A stretch of DNA of 64,000 nt. Origin: Thermus neutrinimicus. GTDB lineage: Bacteria > Deinococcota > Deinococci > Deinococcales > Thermaceae. The position numbers and the translations under genes were made by a program. Under the pieces are notes generated by a model, which saw nothing but the letters and a program-made list of their open reading frames with translations, made no database searches and was not told the origin of the DNA. The stretch is from positions 129,507 to 193,506 of the forward strand of contig NZ_JAKTNU010000001.1 of assembly GCF_022760955.1 (NCBI RefSeq), written 5' to 3'. The stretch's first letter is position 1. Each line of letters opens with the position of its first letter. Of this stretch, positions 12,131 to 23,742 are shown one piece after another.

Positions 12131-12628
12131 ATGGTCTGCCCGGCATGCGGGGAAACCCTGGAGCTAGAGGGATACAAGGCGGGGGACCTCGTGGACTGCG
12201 AGGCCTGCGGGGCGGTTTTGCGCCTGCTTTCCGACGGTACCCTGGAGCTGGTGGAGGCCCCCCCCGAGGAGGAAGGGGAGGCCCTTTGGGGGCTTACCGC
12301 TTATGGGGAGGGGGAAGAGGCGGTTCTGATCTTTTCCGACGGTACCCTGGAGGAGGAGGTGCGGACCCTTAAGGCCGACCTCCTGGAGGCCCTGCGCCGC
12401 CTGGAGGAGGGGGTGGGGGAGGAACCCCCTAAGGAAGCCGAGGATGAGCCCAACCTGGAGCCCGACTACCTGACGGCCCACGTGGAAACCGACCAGGGCC
12501 CCATGGCCCTGCGCCGCGTCCTTTTCCCGGGAAGCCCGGACCTCTTGGAGTTCACCCTGCCCTCGGGCTCGGTGTACCAGTTCACCTTTCGCGAGGTCCA
12601 GGAGCTTCTAAAGCCCCTACTCCTCTAA
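12131..12628 (+). CDS. Protein with N-terminal LysW-like zinc ribbon; function unknown
   Basis: 165 residues. The first 35 (MVCPACGETLELEGYKAGDL onward) carry two CxxC knuckles (CPAC, CEAC), resembling the zinc ribbon of LysW, the amino-group carrier of Thermus lysine synthesis. It lacks the LysW C-terminal EDWGE tail and continues into an acidic linker and a C-terminal alpha/beta region ending LLKPLLL. It is therefore not LysW itself. ATG 12131 follows GAGGAGG, and a TACAAT hexamer lies at 12108-12113. Its stop is one base before rsmI, so they are co-expressed. Confidence 0.75.
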   Translation: MVCPACGETLELEGYKAGDLVDCEACGAVLRLLSDGTLELVEAPPEEEGEALWGLTAYGEGEEAVLIFSDGTLEEEVRTLKADLLEALRRLEEGVGEEPPKEAEDEPNLEPDYLTAHVETDQGPMALRRVLFPGSPDLLEFTLPSGSVYQFTFREVQELLKPLLL

Positions 12629-12629
12629 G

Positions 12630-13442
12630 GTGCGCCTGGTCCTGGTACCCACCCCCATCGGCAACCTGGAGGACATCACCCTGCGGGCCCTGAGGGTGCT
12701 TCAGGAGGTGGAGGTGGTGGCCTGTGAGGACACCCGGCGTACCGGGCTCCTCCTCCGCCACTACGGCATCCCTACCCCTACCCTGCGCCTGGACCAGCAC
12801 ACGCTGGGAAGGGCCAAGGAACTCCTTTCCCCTTACGCTTTCGTGGCCTACGCCACCGATGCCGGCACCCCGGGCATCTCCGATCCCGGGGCGGAGCTGG
12901 TGCGCCTGGCGTTAGAATGGGGCTGGCGGGTGGAAGCGCTTCCGGGCCCCACCGCCCTTATCCCCGCCTTGGTGGCCTCGGGCCTGCCCACCCACCGCTT
13001 CACCTTTGAGGGATTTCTGCCCAAGGGGGGCAGGGAGCGCAAGGAGCGGCTTCTGGCCCTGGCCCGGGAAGGGAGGACCGCGGTGCTTTACGAAAGCCCC
13101 CATCGCCTGCAGAGGACCCTGGAGGATCTCGTCTCCGTCTATGGCCCAAAGCACCCCGTGGCCGTGGCCCGGGAGATCAGCAAGGTGCACGAGGAGATCT
13201 TCCGGGGCCCCCTGGAGGAGGCCTGGAGGCACTTTCAAAACCCTAGGGGCGAGTTCGTCCTGGTGCTGGGGCCCAAGGAGGCGCCCCCTGTGGAGGCCAA
13301 GCGGGCCTTGGAGGAGCTGAAGGCCCAGGGCCTTAAGGGCAAGGAGCTTTTCCGGGCCCTTCTGGAGAGGGGGGTTCCCAGGAACGAGGCCTATCGCCTG
13401 GCCCTGAAAGGGGAGAAGGAGCCATTGGAGGAGGGGGAATGA
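12630..13442 (+). CDS. rsmI: 16S rRNA C1402 2'-O-methyltransferase
   Basis: SAM-dependent methyltransferase acting on C1402 in the decoding centre of 16S rRNA. It has 270 residues from GTG 12630, beginning MRLVLVPTPIGNLEDITLRA, the diagnostic N-terminus of the family. CEDTRRTG, TDAGTPGISDPG and PGPTALIPALVASGLP follow in canonical order. The stop overlaps the pfkA start by four bases (ATGA). Confidence 0.95.
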   Translation: MRLVLVPTPIGNLEDITLRALRVLQEVEVVACEDTRRTGLLLRHYGIPTPTLRLDQHTLGRAKELLSPYAFVAYATDAGTPGISDPGAELVRLALEWGWRVEALPGPTALIPALVASGLPTHRFTFEGFLPKGGRERKERLLALAREGRTAVLYESPHRLQRTLEDLVSVYGPKHPVAVAREISKVHEEIFRGPLEEAWRHFQNPRGEFVLVLGPKEAPPVEAKRALEELKAQGLKGKELFRALLERGVPRNEAYRLALKGEKEPLEEGE

Positions 13443-14407
13443 AGCGCATAGGGGTGTTTACTTCCGGCGGCGATGCCCCGGGGATGAATGCGGCCATCAG
13501 GGCCGTGGTGCGCCAGGCCTATGCCTTGGGCCTCGAGGTGATCGGCATCCGCCGGGGCTATGCGGGCATGGTCCTGGGGGAGATGGTGCCCTTGGGGGTG
13601 CGGGATGTGGCCAACATCCTCCAGCGGGGGGGGACCATCCTCCTCACCGCAAGGAGCCAGGAGTTCCTGACGGAGGAGGGAAGGGTCAAGGCGGCGGAGA
13701 GGCTCAAAGCGGCGGGGATCGAGGGCCTGGTGGCCATCGGGGGGGATGGTACCTTCCGCGGGGCCATGCGGCTTTTGGAGGAGCACAGGATTCCCGTGGT
13801 GGGGGTGCCCGGCACCATCGACAACGACCTCTACGGCACCGACTACACCATCGGCTTTGACACCGCGGTGAACACGGCCCTCGAGGCCATAGACCGCATC
13901 CGAGACACCGCGGCCAGCCACGAGCGGGTCTTCTTCATCGAGGTCATGGGGCGGGACTCTGGATTCATCGCCTTGGATGTGGGGCTGGCCGGGGGGGCCG
14001 AGGTGATCGCCGTGCCCGAGGAGCCCGTGGACCCCAGGGCCATCGCCGAGGGGCTTCTGGAGTCCCTACGCCGGGGTAAGTCCAGCTCCATCGTGGTGGT
14101 GGCGGAAGGGGCCTACCCTGGAGGGGCCGCGGGGCTTCTTGCCGCCATTAGGGAGCACGTGCCGGTGGAGGCCCGGGTCACGGTCCTGGGCCATATCCAG
14201 CGGGGCGGGAGCCCCACCGCCAAGGACCGCATCCTGGCCAGCCGCCTGGGGGCGGCGGCGGTGGAGGCCTTGGCCGGGGGGACCAGTGGGGTCATGGTGG
14301 GGGAGGTGGAGGGGGAGGTGGAGCTCACCCCCCTCAAGGAGGCGGTGGAGCGCAAGAAGGACATCAACCGCACCCTTTTGGCCCTATCGCGGGTTTTGGC
14401 CCTCTAG
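13439..14407 (+). CDS. pfkA: ATP-dependent 6-phosphofructokinase
   Basis: Commits fructose 6-phosphate to glycolysis. It has 322 residues in the bacterial short form. FTSGGDAPGMNAAIRA binds ATP at the N-terminus; AIGGDGT (about 101-107) and PGTIDNDL with the catalytic Asp follow, then the MGRDSG substrate loop. Gly in the GGDGT motif fits ATP rather than pyrophosphate use. Start ATG 13439 overlaps rsmI. It ends 6 bp before the convergent CvpA-like gene. Confidence 0.96.
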   Translation: MKRIGVFTSGGDAPGMNAAIRAVVRQAYALGLEVIGIRRGYAGMVLGEMVPLGVRDVANILQRGGTILLTARSQEFLTEEGRVKAAERLKAAGIEGLVAIGGDGTFRGAMRLLEEHRIPVVGVPGTIDNDLYGTDYTIGFDTAVNTALEAIDRIRDTAASHERVFFIEVMGRDSGFIALDVGLAGGAEVIAVPEEPVDPRAIAEGLLESLRRGKSSSIVVVAEGAYPGGAAGLLAAIREHVPVEARVTVLGHIQRGGSPTAKDRILASRLGAAAVEALAGGTSGVMVGEVEGEVELTPLKEAVERKKDINRTLLALSRVLAL

Positions 14408-14413
14408 GTGGCC

Positions 14414-14869
14414 TTACGGCTGGCCTAGGCCGAGGCCCCGCCTGAGCCAGGGGGAGGACCAGGCCAGGTGGAAGGCTTCCCGGCCGAAGGGGCTTTGGCT
14501 CACCCCGTCGTATACCGCGGTGGGAAGGTTGAGGGAGGGGTAGCGGAGGCTTCCGGCGGCGGTTTTTTCCCAGGGATAGCCGGTCCAGATGGCCAGGGCC
14601 AGAAATAGGCCCAAAAGGAGCCCTCCCAGGGAGCCCAGGAGGACCTCGAGGCCCTGGGAAAGGGAGGGAAGGGGGAGGCTTTTGGCTAAAAGCCCCAGGG
14701 CGATCCCCAGGCCCAAACCCCACCAGGGGCCGGCAAACCCCGCCTGGGCCAAGAGGAGGTAGAGCACCACCCCAAGCCCGGCGAAGGCCCCTTGGAGGCC
14801 ACTTCGGTAGCCCCAGGCCAGGGCCACGGCCAGGCTTAGGAGAGCCAGGAGGTCCACCCAGGTGAGCAT
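14414..14869 (-). CDS. CvpA-like integral membrane protein
   Basis: 151 residues with four predicted membrane segments in the first 100 (LTWVDLLALLSLAVALAWGY, GVVLYLLLAQAGFAG, WGLGLGIALGLLA and LGGLLLGLFLALAIW). The N-terminal W-V-D-L-L pattern and the G-Y-R-x-G turn resemble the CvpA family. The family is linked to colicin V export and membrane stress, but its biochemical role is not settled. ATG 14869 is used. It is downstream of pheT on the same strand after 14 bp and is probably read with it. Confidence 0.7.
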   Translation of the reverse strand: MLTWVDLLALLSLAVALAWGYRSGLQGAFAGLGVVLYLLLAQAGFAGPWWGLGLGIALGLLAKSLPLPSLSQGLEVLLGSLGGLLLGLFLALAIWTGYPWEKTAAGSLRYPSLNLPTAVYDGVSQSPFGREAFHLAWSSPWLRRGLGLGQP

Positions 14870-14883
14870 GCCCCCAGTCTACC

Positions 14884-18293
<3,410 letters not shown>

Positions 18294-18304
18294 TTAGAGA
18301 ATAC

Positions 18305-18344
18305 CCTGCCCCGTCCTTGGCGTGGGGGGCAAGGGCGGGGCAGG
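18305..18344. repeat. Inverted repeat upstream of pheS
   Basis: CCTGCCCCG (18305-18313) and CGGGGCAGG (18336-18344) are perfect complements. The interior also pairs (CCTTG with CAAGG), giving a long cruciform or hairpin. No T run follows on either strand. It ends two bases short of the pheS -10 hexamer, so it may be an operator-like element or the end of the upstream transcript; its function is unknown. Confidence 0.55.
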
Positions 18345-18417
18345 TGCCCCTACTCCCAGAAAGGCCGGAAAATAGTCCCTGTCTACCCTTTTGATTCCCA
18401 GGCGGGAACCTTAGATC

Positions 18418-19077
18418 CTAAAGCGCTTGGGCAAGCTTCTGGAAGGCCTCGGGGGGCTTTGGGGCCCTGCCCCCATCCGCCCAGGAAAAGCGGAGGTCCC
18501 TCAAGGGACCCTCCCCCACCCCCATCCCCTGGGGGAAGAGGGGCCTAAGGTCCAGGGGTCTGGCCTCCGCCCCGCCGAAGGCCTCTTGGAAGCGGGCTAC
18601 CTCCTTCTCGTGGCCGAAGTGGAAGGCGTAAAGCCACCACCTCCCTTCTTCCAGGAGGGCGAAGAGGAAGCGGGGGCTGGGGGTAAGCTCCGGAAACTCT
18701 CCAGCAAAGGGCTTCTTTAAAAAGACGGAGGCCTGCCCCGGCCTCAGGCGGAAGACCACCTCGAGGGCCTGTCCCAACAGGCCAAAGCTTCCCACAAAGG
18801 GGCGTACCAGGTCGTAGCCCTGCACGTTCTTCACCACCACCCCCCCGGCCCGCACCACCCTTCCCCTAGGGGTCTTAAAGGTCAGGCCCAGGACTTCTGC
18901 GGGAAAGAAGAAGGTCTGGCCAAAGCCCCCCCGTTCCACAAGCCCCCCTACCCCGCCGGGGAGTTCCACCGGGGGGAAAGGGGGGTAAAGCCGCGTGCCG
19001 GATAGCCTTTCGTACACGGAAAGAAGCCCGGCTTCCCCGGGGGCCACCAGGTACTGGTCGGCAGCGTGGAGCTCCAT
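18418..19077 (-). CDS. Short GlcE-like FAD-binding protein
   Basis: 219 residues resembling the FAD-binding (PCMH-type) glycolate oxidase subunit Glc[38 protein letters not shown] and [20 protein letters not shown] follow the family order of FAD contacts. Full GlcE proteins have about 350 residues, so the C-terminal domain is short or absent. No glcD or glcF is adjacent. ATG 19077 is chosen because TACCAT (19084-19089, minus) ends exactly six bases before it; an in-frame TTG at 19110 would add 11 residues. The substrate is unknown. Confidence 0.65.
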   Translation of the reverse strand: MELHAADQYLVAPGEAGLLSVYERLSGTRLYPPFPPVELPGGVGGLVERGGFGQTFFFPAEVLGLTFKTPRGRVVRAGGVVVKNVQGYDLVRPFVGSFGLLGQALEVVFRLRPGQASVFLKKPFAGEFPELTPSPRFLFALLEEGRWWLYAFHFGHEKEVARFQEAFGGAEARPLDLRPLFPQGMGVGEGPLRDLRFSWADGGRAPKPPEAFQKLAQAL

Positions 19078-19117
19078 GGGGTTATGGTAGCGGGCGAAGG
19101 CCCCCAGCAAAAAGGGA

Positions 19118-20167
19118 CTACCTGACGGGGGCCAGGAGGAGGGCGACCAGGCCCAGGGCCATCCCCACCGCCACCGCCAAGGGGAAGCTATGGAGAAAAA
19201 GGGGATAAAGGAGCCCTGCCAGAGTGCCTCCCAGGTAGAAGGCGGCCACGTAGGTGCCGCTTACCCCCGCGCCCCTTCTTCCCGCGGCACCCGAGGCCAG
19301 GCTTTGGGCGGTGAAGAGGGCGGCCATCAGGAGCACGAACCCCAGGACCAGGCCTAGGGGTGGCAGGAGCAGGAGCCCCAGGGCGAGGAGGACCAGGGAG
19401 AAGGCCAGGCGAAAGGTGGCTACCGCCCCGAACCGGCGGGCCAGGGGTCCGGAAAGGGCGCTTCCTGGGATGCCGAAAAGGTAGGCCAGGTACACGAGCC
19501 CCACCTCCCCTGGGCGGAAGCCCAGTTCCAGGAGGCGGTAGGGGAGAAGGTTGGCCAGGAAAAGGTTCAGGAAAAGGAGGACCGCGCCCACCAGGTACAG
19601 GGGGAAGGCGGAAAGGTCGTATCTTGGCCTGCCCAGGGAGGGAAGCCCCGCGGGAGCCCGGAGGAGGGCGAGGCCCAGGAGAAGGGCGGGCAGGGAAAGG
19701 AGGAGGAGGGCCTCCCTCACCCCGACCACGTCCGCCAAAACCCCCGCCAGCACCCGGCCCAGGCCCCCGCCCAGAACGTTCCCCGCCATGTACACCCCGG
19801 CCATCTCCCAGGCCTTCTGCGGGAAGAGGAGGGGGATGAGGGCGATGGCCAGGGTGGGCACGAGGGCAGCCCCCACTCCTTGGAGGATGCGGCAAAGGGT
19901 CCACAGGAAAAGGCTCGGGCTAAGGGCCCCCAGCACCCCCCCTAGGCCCACCAAAAGAAGGCCCCCGCCCAACAGGGTACCCGCGGGCAGGCCCAGGCGG
20001 GGTACCCAAGGGGAAAGGAGGACCAGAAGCAAGAGGGGGAGGCCCATGCCTGGCCCTGCGGCCCCCGGAGAAGCCGCGAAGAGTTTTTCCAGAAGGGGCA
20101 ACAGGGGCACCACCGCGTAGAGGGTGCTGTAGAGGGCTACCCCAGAGAGCGCCACCGCCCACCCCAT
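19118..20167 (-). CDS. Major facilitator superfamily transporter
   Basis: 349 residues with about twelve hydrophobic segments in two halves separated near residue 185 (RAPAGLPSLGRPRYDLSAFP). The R-x-L-Q-G-x-G segment and the GGGLGRVLAGVLAD motif are typical of drug or sugar-type MFS exporters. The substrate cannot be told. ATG 20167 is used; an upstream open extension rich in His and Pro is antisense to priA and rejected. TAGGAT (20175-20180, minus) lies 7 bases before the ATG, sharing sequence with the priA promoter. Confidence 0.88.
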   Translation of the reverse strand: MGWAVALSGVALYSTLYAVVPLLPLLEKLFAASPGAAGPGMGLPLLLLVLLSPWVPRLGLPAGTLLGGGLLLVGLGGVLGALSPSLFLWTLCRILQGVGAALVPTLAIALIPLLFPQKAWEMAGVYMAGNVLGGGLGRVLAGVLADVVGVREALLLLSLPALLLGLALLRAPAGLPSLGRPRYDLSAFPLYLVGAVLLFLNLFLANLLPYRLLELGFRPGEVGLVYLAYLFGIPGSALSGPLARRFGAVATFRLAFSLVLLALGLLLLPPLGLVLGFVLLMAALFTAQSLASGAAGRRGAGVSGTYVAAFYLGGTLAGLLYPLFLHSFPLAVAVGMALGLVALLLAPVR

Positions 20168-20188
20168 CCCCCTTATCCTATGGTCAGC

Positions 20189-22315
20189 ATGCGCCTTCTT
20201 CAGGTGGCCTTGCCCCTGCCCCTTCCCCCCATGACCTACCTGCCCCCCCTGGGCCCAAAGGGGGTAGATGGGGAAGAGGCCCTGGGGAAGCGGGTGGCGG
20301 TGCCCTGGCGAGGGGAGGTGCGGGTGGGGGTGGTGGTGGGGGAAGGTGGCAGGCCGAGCCATGCCCTACGGCATGCCATCGCCTACCTGGACTCGAGGCC
20401 CTATCTGCGCCCGGAGGAGATCCTTTTCCTGGAGGAGGCCGCCCGCTACCTCTTTGCCCCCTTGGGCCAGGTGCTTGCCGATTTCCTGCCCCCTTTCCCC
20501 GAGCTAAAGCACCGGGTGCGCCTCTACCCGGGGGCGGACCCAGCCCTTCTGCCCAAGGGGCTGGAGAGCCTTATCACCTGGCAGGAGGCCAAGGGCTTTG
20601 ACCCCAGGCTCTTGGATTACCTGCGGGAGGCTGGGGTTTTGCAGGAGGAGGTGGGCTTCAAGGAGGGGAGACGGGTCCTCCTCCCCTTGCAGGAGCGCCA
20701 TCCCGAGCCCCTTTTGGACGCCATCTTGCAGGTGCTCCGCTCCTTGGGGCAGGCGGAGAGCCTGGCGGCCTTGGCCCGGGCCGCCGGGGTGGGGGTGGGC
20801 CGGGTAAAGAGGCTTCTCGCCGAGGGGTATATCGGTTACGGAGCCCCCAGGGAACCCTCCCCCCAGGGCGAACCCCTGGAACCCCTTTTCCTGCCGGAAA
20901 GGCCAGAGAGGCTCAACGGGGGAAGGTTTGGGGAGAGGATGCGCCTCCTGGCGGGCCTGGTGAGCGCGGGAAGCCACCTGGTCCTCTTCCCCGAGGTGAG
21001 CCTTTTGGAGCGCTTCCTTCGCCACTTTCCCCAGGCTAGGCCCTACCACGGGGGCCTTTCCCGGGAGGCGCGGGAGGCCCTTTTTCGAAATCCCGGGGGC
21101 TTGGTTTTCGCCACCTATGGCGGGCTACTCCTCCCCTTCACCCCGGATTCCCTGGTGGTGGTGGAGGAGGGTAGCGAAAGCTACAAGCTTCCCTCGGGAA
21201 GCAGGGCCTTTGTACCCCCCTTGGCGGAGCTAAGGGCCAGGCTTTTGGGCGTGCCCCTCACCTACCTTTCCCTGGTTCCCGCGGTGGAGGTCTTGGAAAA
21301 GCCGGGCCTGGCCTTTCCCGTGCCCAGGCCGAGGCTTCTCCTGGTGGACCTGAGGAGGGAAAAGGGGTATCCCCTTGCGGGCAGGGCCTGGGCCCTTCTA
21401 AGGCAGGTGGAGGAGAAAGGGCGGCAGGCCCTGGTCCTTTCTTCCCGCCTGGGCTATAGCGCCCTCCTCCTCTGCGCTGACTGCGGGTACAAGCCCACCT
21501 GCCCCAACTGCGCCCTTCCCTTGCGCTACCACAAGGGGGGAAAGGGAGAGCTGGTCTGCCACCAGTGCGGCCACCGCCAGCCTCCCCCGGCCCTGTGCCC
21601 GGAGTGTGGCTCCCCCCTCCTCGAGCCCAAGGGGCCGGGGCTGGAGTGGCTAGAGGAGGAGCTGAAGGGGCGCCTTTCCCTGCCCGTGTACCGCTACTCC
21701 AAGGAGGGGAAGGACGACCTGGGCCCCCTTCTTGCGGGGGAGCCTGGGGTGGTGGTGGGCACCACCGCCTTACTCCGGGGCCCGGTGCTCCCCGAGCTGG
21801 CCTTGGTCCTCCTGCCCTATGCGGATGGCTTCCTCTACGATGCCGACTTCCGCGCCGCCGAGCGGTACCATCGCCTGCTTTGGGCCCTTACCGAGCTGAG
21901 GCCGGGAAGAAGGCCCCTTCTGGTCCTCCAGACCTACACCCCCGACCACCCAGCCCACGAGGCGCTTTTGCAGGGAAGCGTGGAGGCCTTCCCCTGGAGG
22001 GAAAAGGCCCTGCGGGAGGCCCTGGACTACCCCCCCAAGGTGCGGATGGTGAAGCTGGAGGTGGCCCACCGCAAGGAGGAGCGGGCCCTCGAGGAGGCCT
22101 ATGCCCTCCTCTCCGCCCTGAAGGGGGTGGCCCGGGAGGGGGAGGTGCTGGGCCCGGCCCCTGGCCCGGTGCCCCGGGTGAAGGGGCTGTACGTCTTCCA
22201 CCTCCTCCTAAAGGGAAGCACGGAGCGGCTTAGGGAGCTTCTTTCCCGCCTGGACCGCCGTCGCTTCAAGCTGGACCCCGATCCCCACCGCTTTGTGGGG
22301 CTTTTGGAGGATTAG
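20189..22315 (+). CDS. priA: PriA-family primosomal protein, helicase-inactive
   Basis: Replication restart protein of 708 residues. The N-terminal 3'-DNA-binding domain (MRLLQVALPLPLPPMTYLPP) and winged helix are present, as is the zinc region with eight cysteines in four CxxC pairs (CADC, CPNC, CHQC, CPEC). The ATPase motifs are gone: the Walker A site (GVTGSGKT in E. coli) reads GLVSAGS with about 18 residues missing, DEEH reads EEGS, and GSATP reads LSLVPA. D. radiodurans PriA is a described pseudohelicase, so this is probably a lineage trait. ATG 20189 is preferred; ATG 20180 would add three residues. Confidence 0.92.
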   Translation: MRLLQVALPLPLPPMTYLPPLGPKGVDGEEALGKRVAVPWRGEVRVGVVVGEGGRPSHALRHAIAYLDSRPYLRPEEILFLEEAARYLFAPLGQVLADFLPPFPELKHRVRLYPGADPALLPKGLESLITWQEAKGFDPRLLDYLREAGVLQEEVGFKEGRRVLLPLQERHPEPLLDAILQVLRSLGQAESLAALARAAGVGVGRVKRLLAEGYIGYGAPREPSPQGEPLEPLFLPERPERLNGGRFGERMRLLAGLVSAGSHLVLFPEVSLLERFLRHFPQARPYHGGLSREAREALFRNPGGLVFATYGGLLLPFTPDSLVVVEEGSESYKLPSGSRAFVPPLAELRARLLGVPLTYLSLVPAVEVLEKPGLAFPVPRPRLLLVDLRREKGYPLAGRAWALLRQVEEKGRQALVLSSRLGYSALLLCADCGYKPTCPNCALPLRYHKGGKGELVCHQCGHRQPPPALCPECGSPLLEPKGPGLEWLEEELKGRLSLPVYRYSKEGKDDLGPLLAGEPGVVVGTTALLRGPVLPELALVLLPYADGFLYDADFRAAERYHRLLWALTELRPGRRPLLVLQTYTPDHPAHEALLQGSVEAFPWREKALREALDYPPKVRMVKLEVAHRKEERALEEAYALLSALKGVAREGEVLGPAPGPVPRVKGLYVFHLLLKGSTERLRELLSRLDRRRFKLDPDPHRFVGLLED

Positions 22316-22316
22316 C

Positions 22317-23417
22317 ATGGAGCACGCCGTGGCGTCCTTGGAGGCCCGCGCCTGGATAGAGGTGGACCTCAAGGCCCTCGAGGCCAACTGGCTTCTCCTT
22401 AAGGCCAAGGCCAGGGGGGAGGTCATTCCCGTCCTCAAGGCCGAGGCCTACGGGCATGGGGCCCTGCCCCTGGCCCGGTTCCTCTTCCAAAAGGGGGCCA
22501 GGCGGGTGGCGGTGGCCACGGTGGGGGAGGGAAAGGCCCTAAGGCATGGGGGTGTGGCCGGGGAGATCCTCCTCTTGGGTAGCCTCCACCCCTTGGAGGC
22601 GGAAGAGGCCCTGCGCCTGGGCCTGGTGCCCACCCTTTCCACCCTCGAGGCGGCCCAGGCCCTGGCGGGAAGGGCCCAGGCCCTGGGGATTAGGCCTAGG
22701 GCCCACCTCAAGGTGGACACGGGGATGAACCGGGTGGGCTTCCCCTGGGAAAAGGCCAAGGAGGCCCTACGGGCCGTGGAAGCCCTGGGGATAAGGGTGG
22801 AGGGAGTCTATTCCCACCTGGCCACCGCTGGGGAGGACGAGGCCTTCCTCGAGGTGCAAAGAAGCCGTTTCCAAAGGGTGAAGGAGGCTTTGGGGGAAGG
22901 CCCCTTCTACCACCTGGAAAACTCCCACGGGCTTCTCCTCCACGGGGGGGAGAACGTGCGGGTTGGCCTTGCCCTCTATGGCCTCATCCCGGGCTTCGGC
23001 CTAAAGCCCATCCTCCGCCTCCGTGCCCGGCCCACCCTGGTGAAGAGGCTCAAGGCGGGTGACCGGGTGGGCTACGGAGGGGAGTACGTGGCCCGGGGTG
23101 GGGAGTGGCTTTTGACCTTGCCCGTGGGTTATGCCGATGGCCTCCCCCGGGGGGCGGTGCGCTTCGTGAAGGGCCCCGAAGGAGGCCTTTACCCGGTGGC
23201 GGGCCGCATCTCCATGGACCAGACCACGGTCCTTTCCCCGGGGCCCTGGCCCCTGGAGGCGGTCTTGGAGGTGCTCTCCCCGGATTTCGGCCCCACGGGG
23301 CTTTGCGCCTGGGCCGAGGCCCGGGGGACCATCCCTTATGAGGTGGCGGTGCACCTTTCCCGGAGGCTTCCCAGGGTTTATCGCTACGGGGAGGAGGTGC
23401 GGGAGGTTCTAAACTAA
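22317..23417 (+). CDS. alr: Alanine racemase
   Basis: PLP enzyme making D-alanine for peptidoglycan. It has 366 residues from ATG 22317. The PLP lysine is in VLKAEAYGHG (Lys 41). KVDTGMNRVGF, YSHLATAGE and NSHGLLL mark the barrel. The second catalytic Tyr is in the C-terminal domain (VGYGGEYVARGGEWLLTLPV), and GRISMDQT completes the site. The start is two bases after the priA stop; an in-frame GTG 24 bases further up overlaps priA and gives no family residues. Confidence 0.95.
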   Translation: MEHAVASLEARAWIEVDLKALEANWLLLKAKARGEVIPVLKAEAYGHGALPLARFLFQKGARRVAVATVGEGKALRHGGVAGEILLLGSLHPLEAEEALRLGLVPTLSTLEAAQALAGRAQALGIRPRAHLKVDTGMNRVGFPWEKAKEALRAVEALGIRVEGVYSHLATAGEDEAFLEVQRSRFQRVKEALGEGPFYHLENSHGLLLHGGENVRVGLALYGLIPGFGLKPILRLRARPTLVKRLKAGDRVGYGGEYVARGGEWLLTLPVGYADGLPRGAVRFVKGPEGGLYPVAGRISMDQTTVLSPGPWPLEAVLEVLSPDFGPTGLCAWAEARGTIPYEVAVHLSRRLPRVYRYGEEVREVLN

Positions 23418-23421
23418 AGGG

Positions 23422-23742
23422 GTGCAGGCGGTGCGCCTTTTCCAGGGCTACCTCTGGCATCCCCGGGGGCTTGCCCTGGACCCCATGGGCCTCCTTCCCC
23501 AGGAGGTGGAAGGGGCCAGGCTTCTCCTGGACGAGGTGCCGCCCCCCACGCCCTTCTTTGAGGACGGCACCCCCACCCACACCCAGCGCTTCTACCAGCT
23601 CACCCTTCTCCTCCTCACCGAGGAGGCACCCGAGGCCTTGAAGCCCGTGGCCCAGGCCCTGGCCCCCATCCTTCAGGGGATGTTGGAGGGGCTTCCCCGG
23701 GAGGTGGGCTGGCTTCTTTTGGAGGACCTGCGCCCCCTCTAG
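23422..23742 (+). CDS. Conserved-looking hypothetical protein
   Basis: 106 residues, not recognised. It is mildly acidic and helical, with a repeated Leu-rich stretch (RFYQLTLLLLTEEAPEAL) and no membrane segment or signal. GTG 23422 is four bases after the alr stop; GTG 23431 (MRLFQGYLWHP) is an alternative. Third-position G/C bias supports it being real. It overlaps the convergent gene end by four bases. It is probably translated with alr. Confidence 0.65.
   Translation: MQAVRLFQGYLWHPRGLALDPMGLLPQEVEGARLLLDEVPPPTPFFEDGTPTHTQRFYQLTLLLLTEEAPEALKPVAQALAPILQGMLEGLPREVGWLLLEDLRPL

Noticed and set aside
19188-19904. Long Pro/Gly-rich frame opposite or out of frame with the MFS gene
   Set aside because: No conserved motif; the hydrophobic MFS frame explains the sequence.
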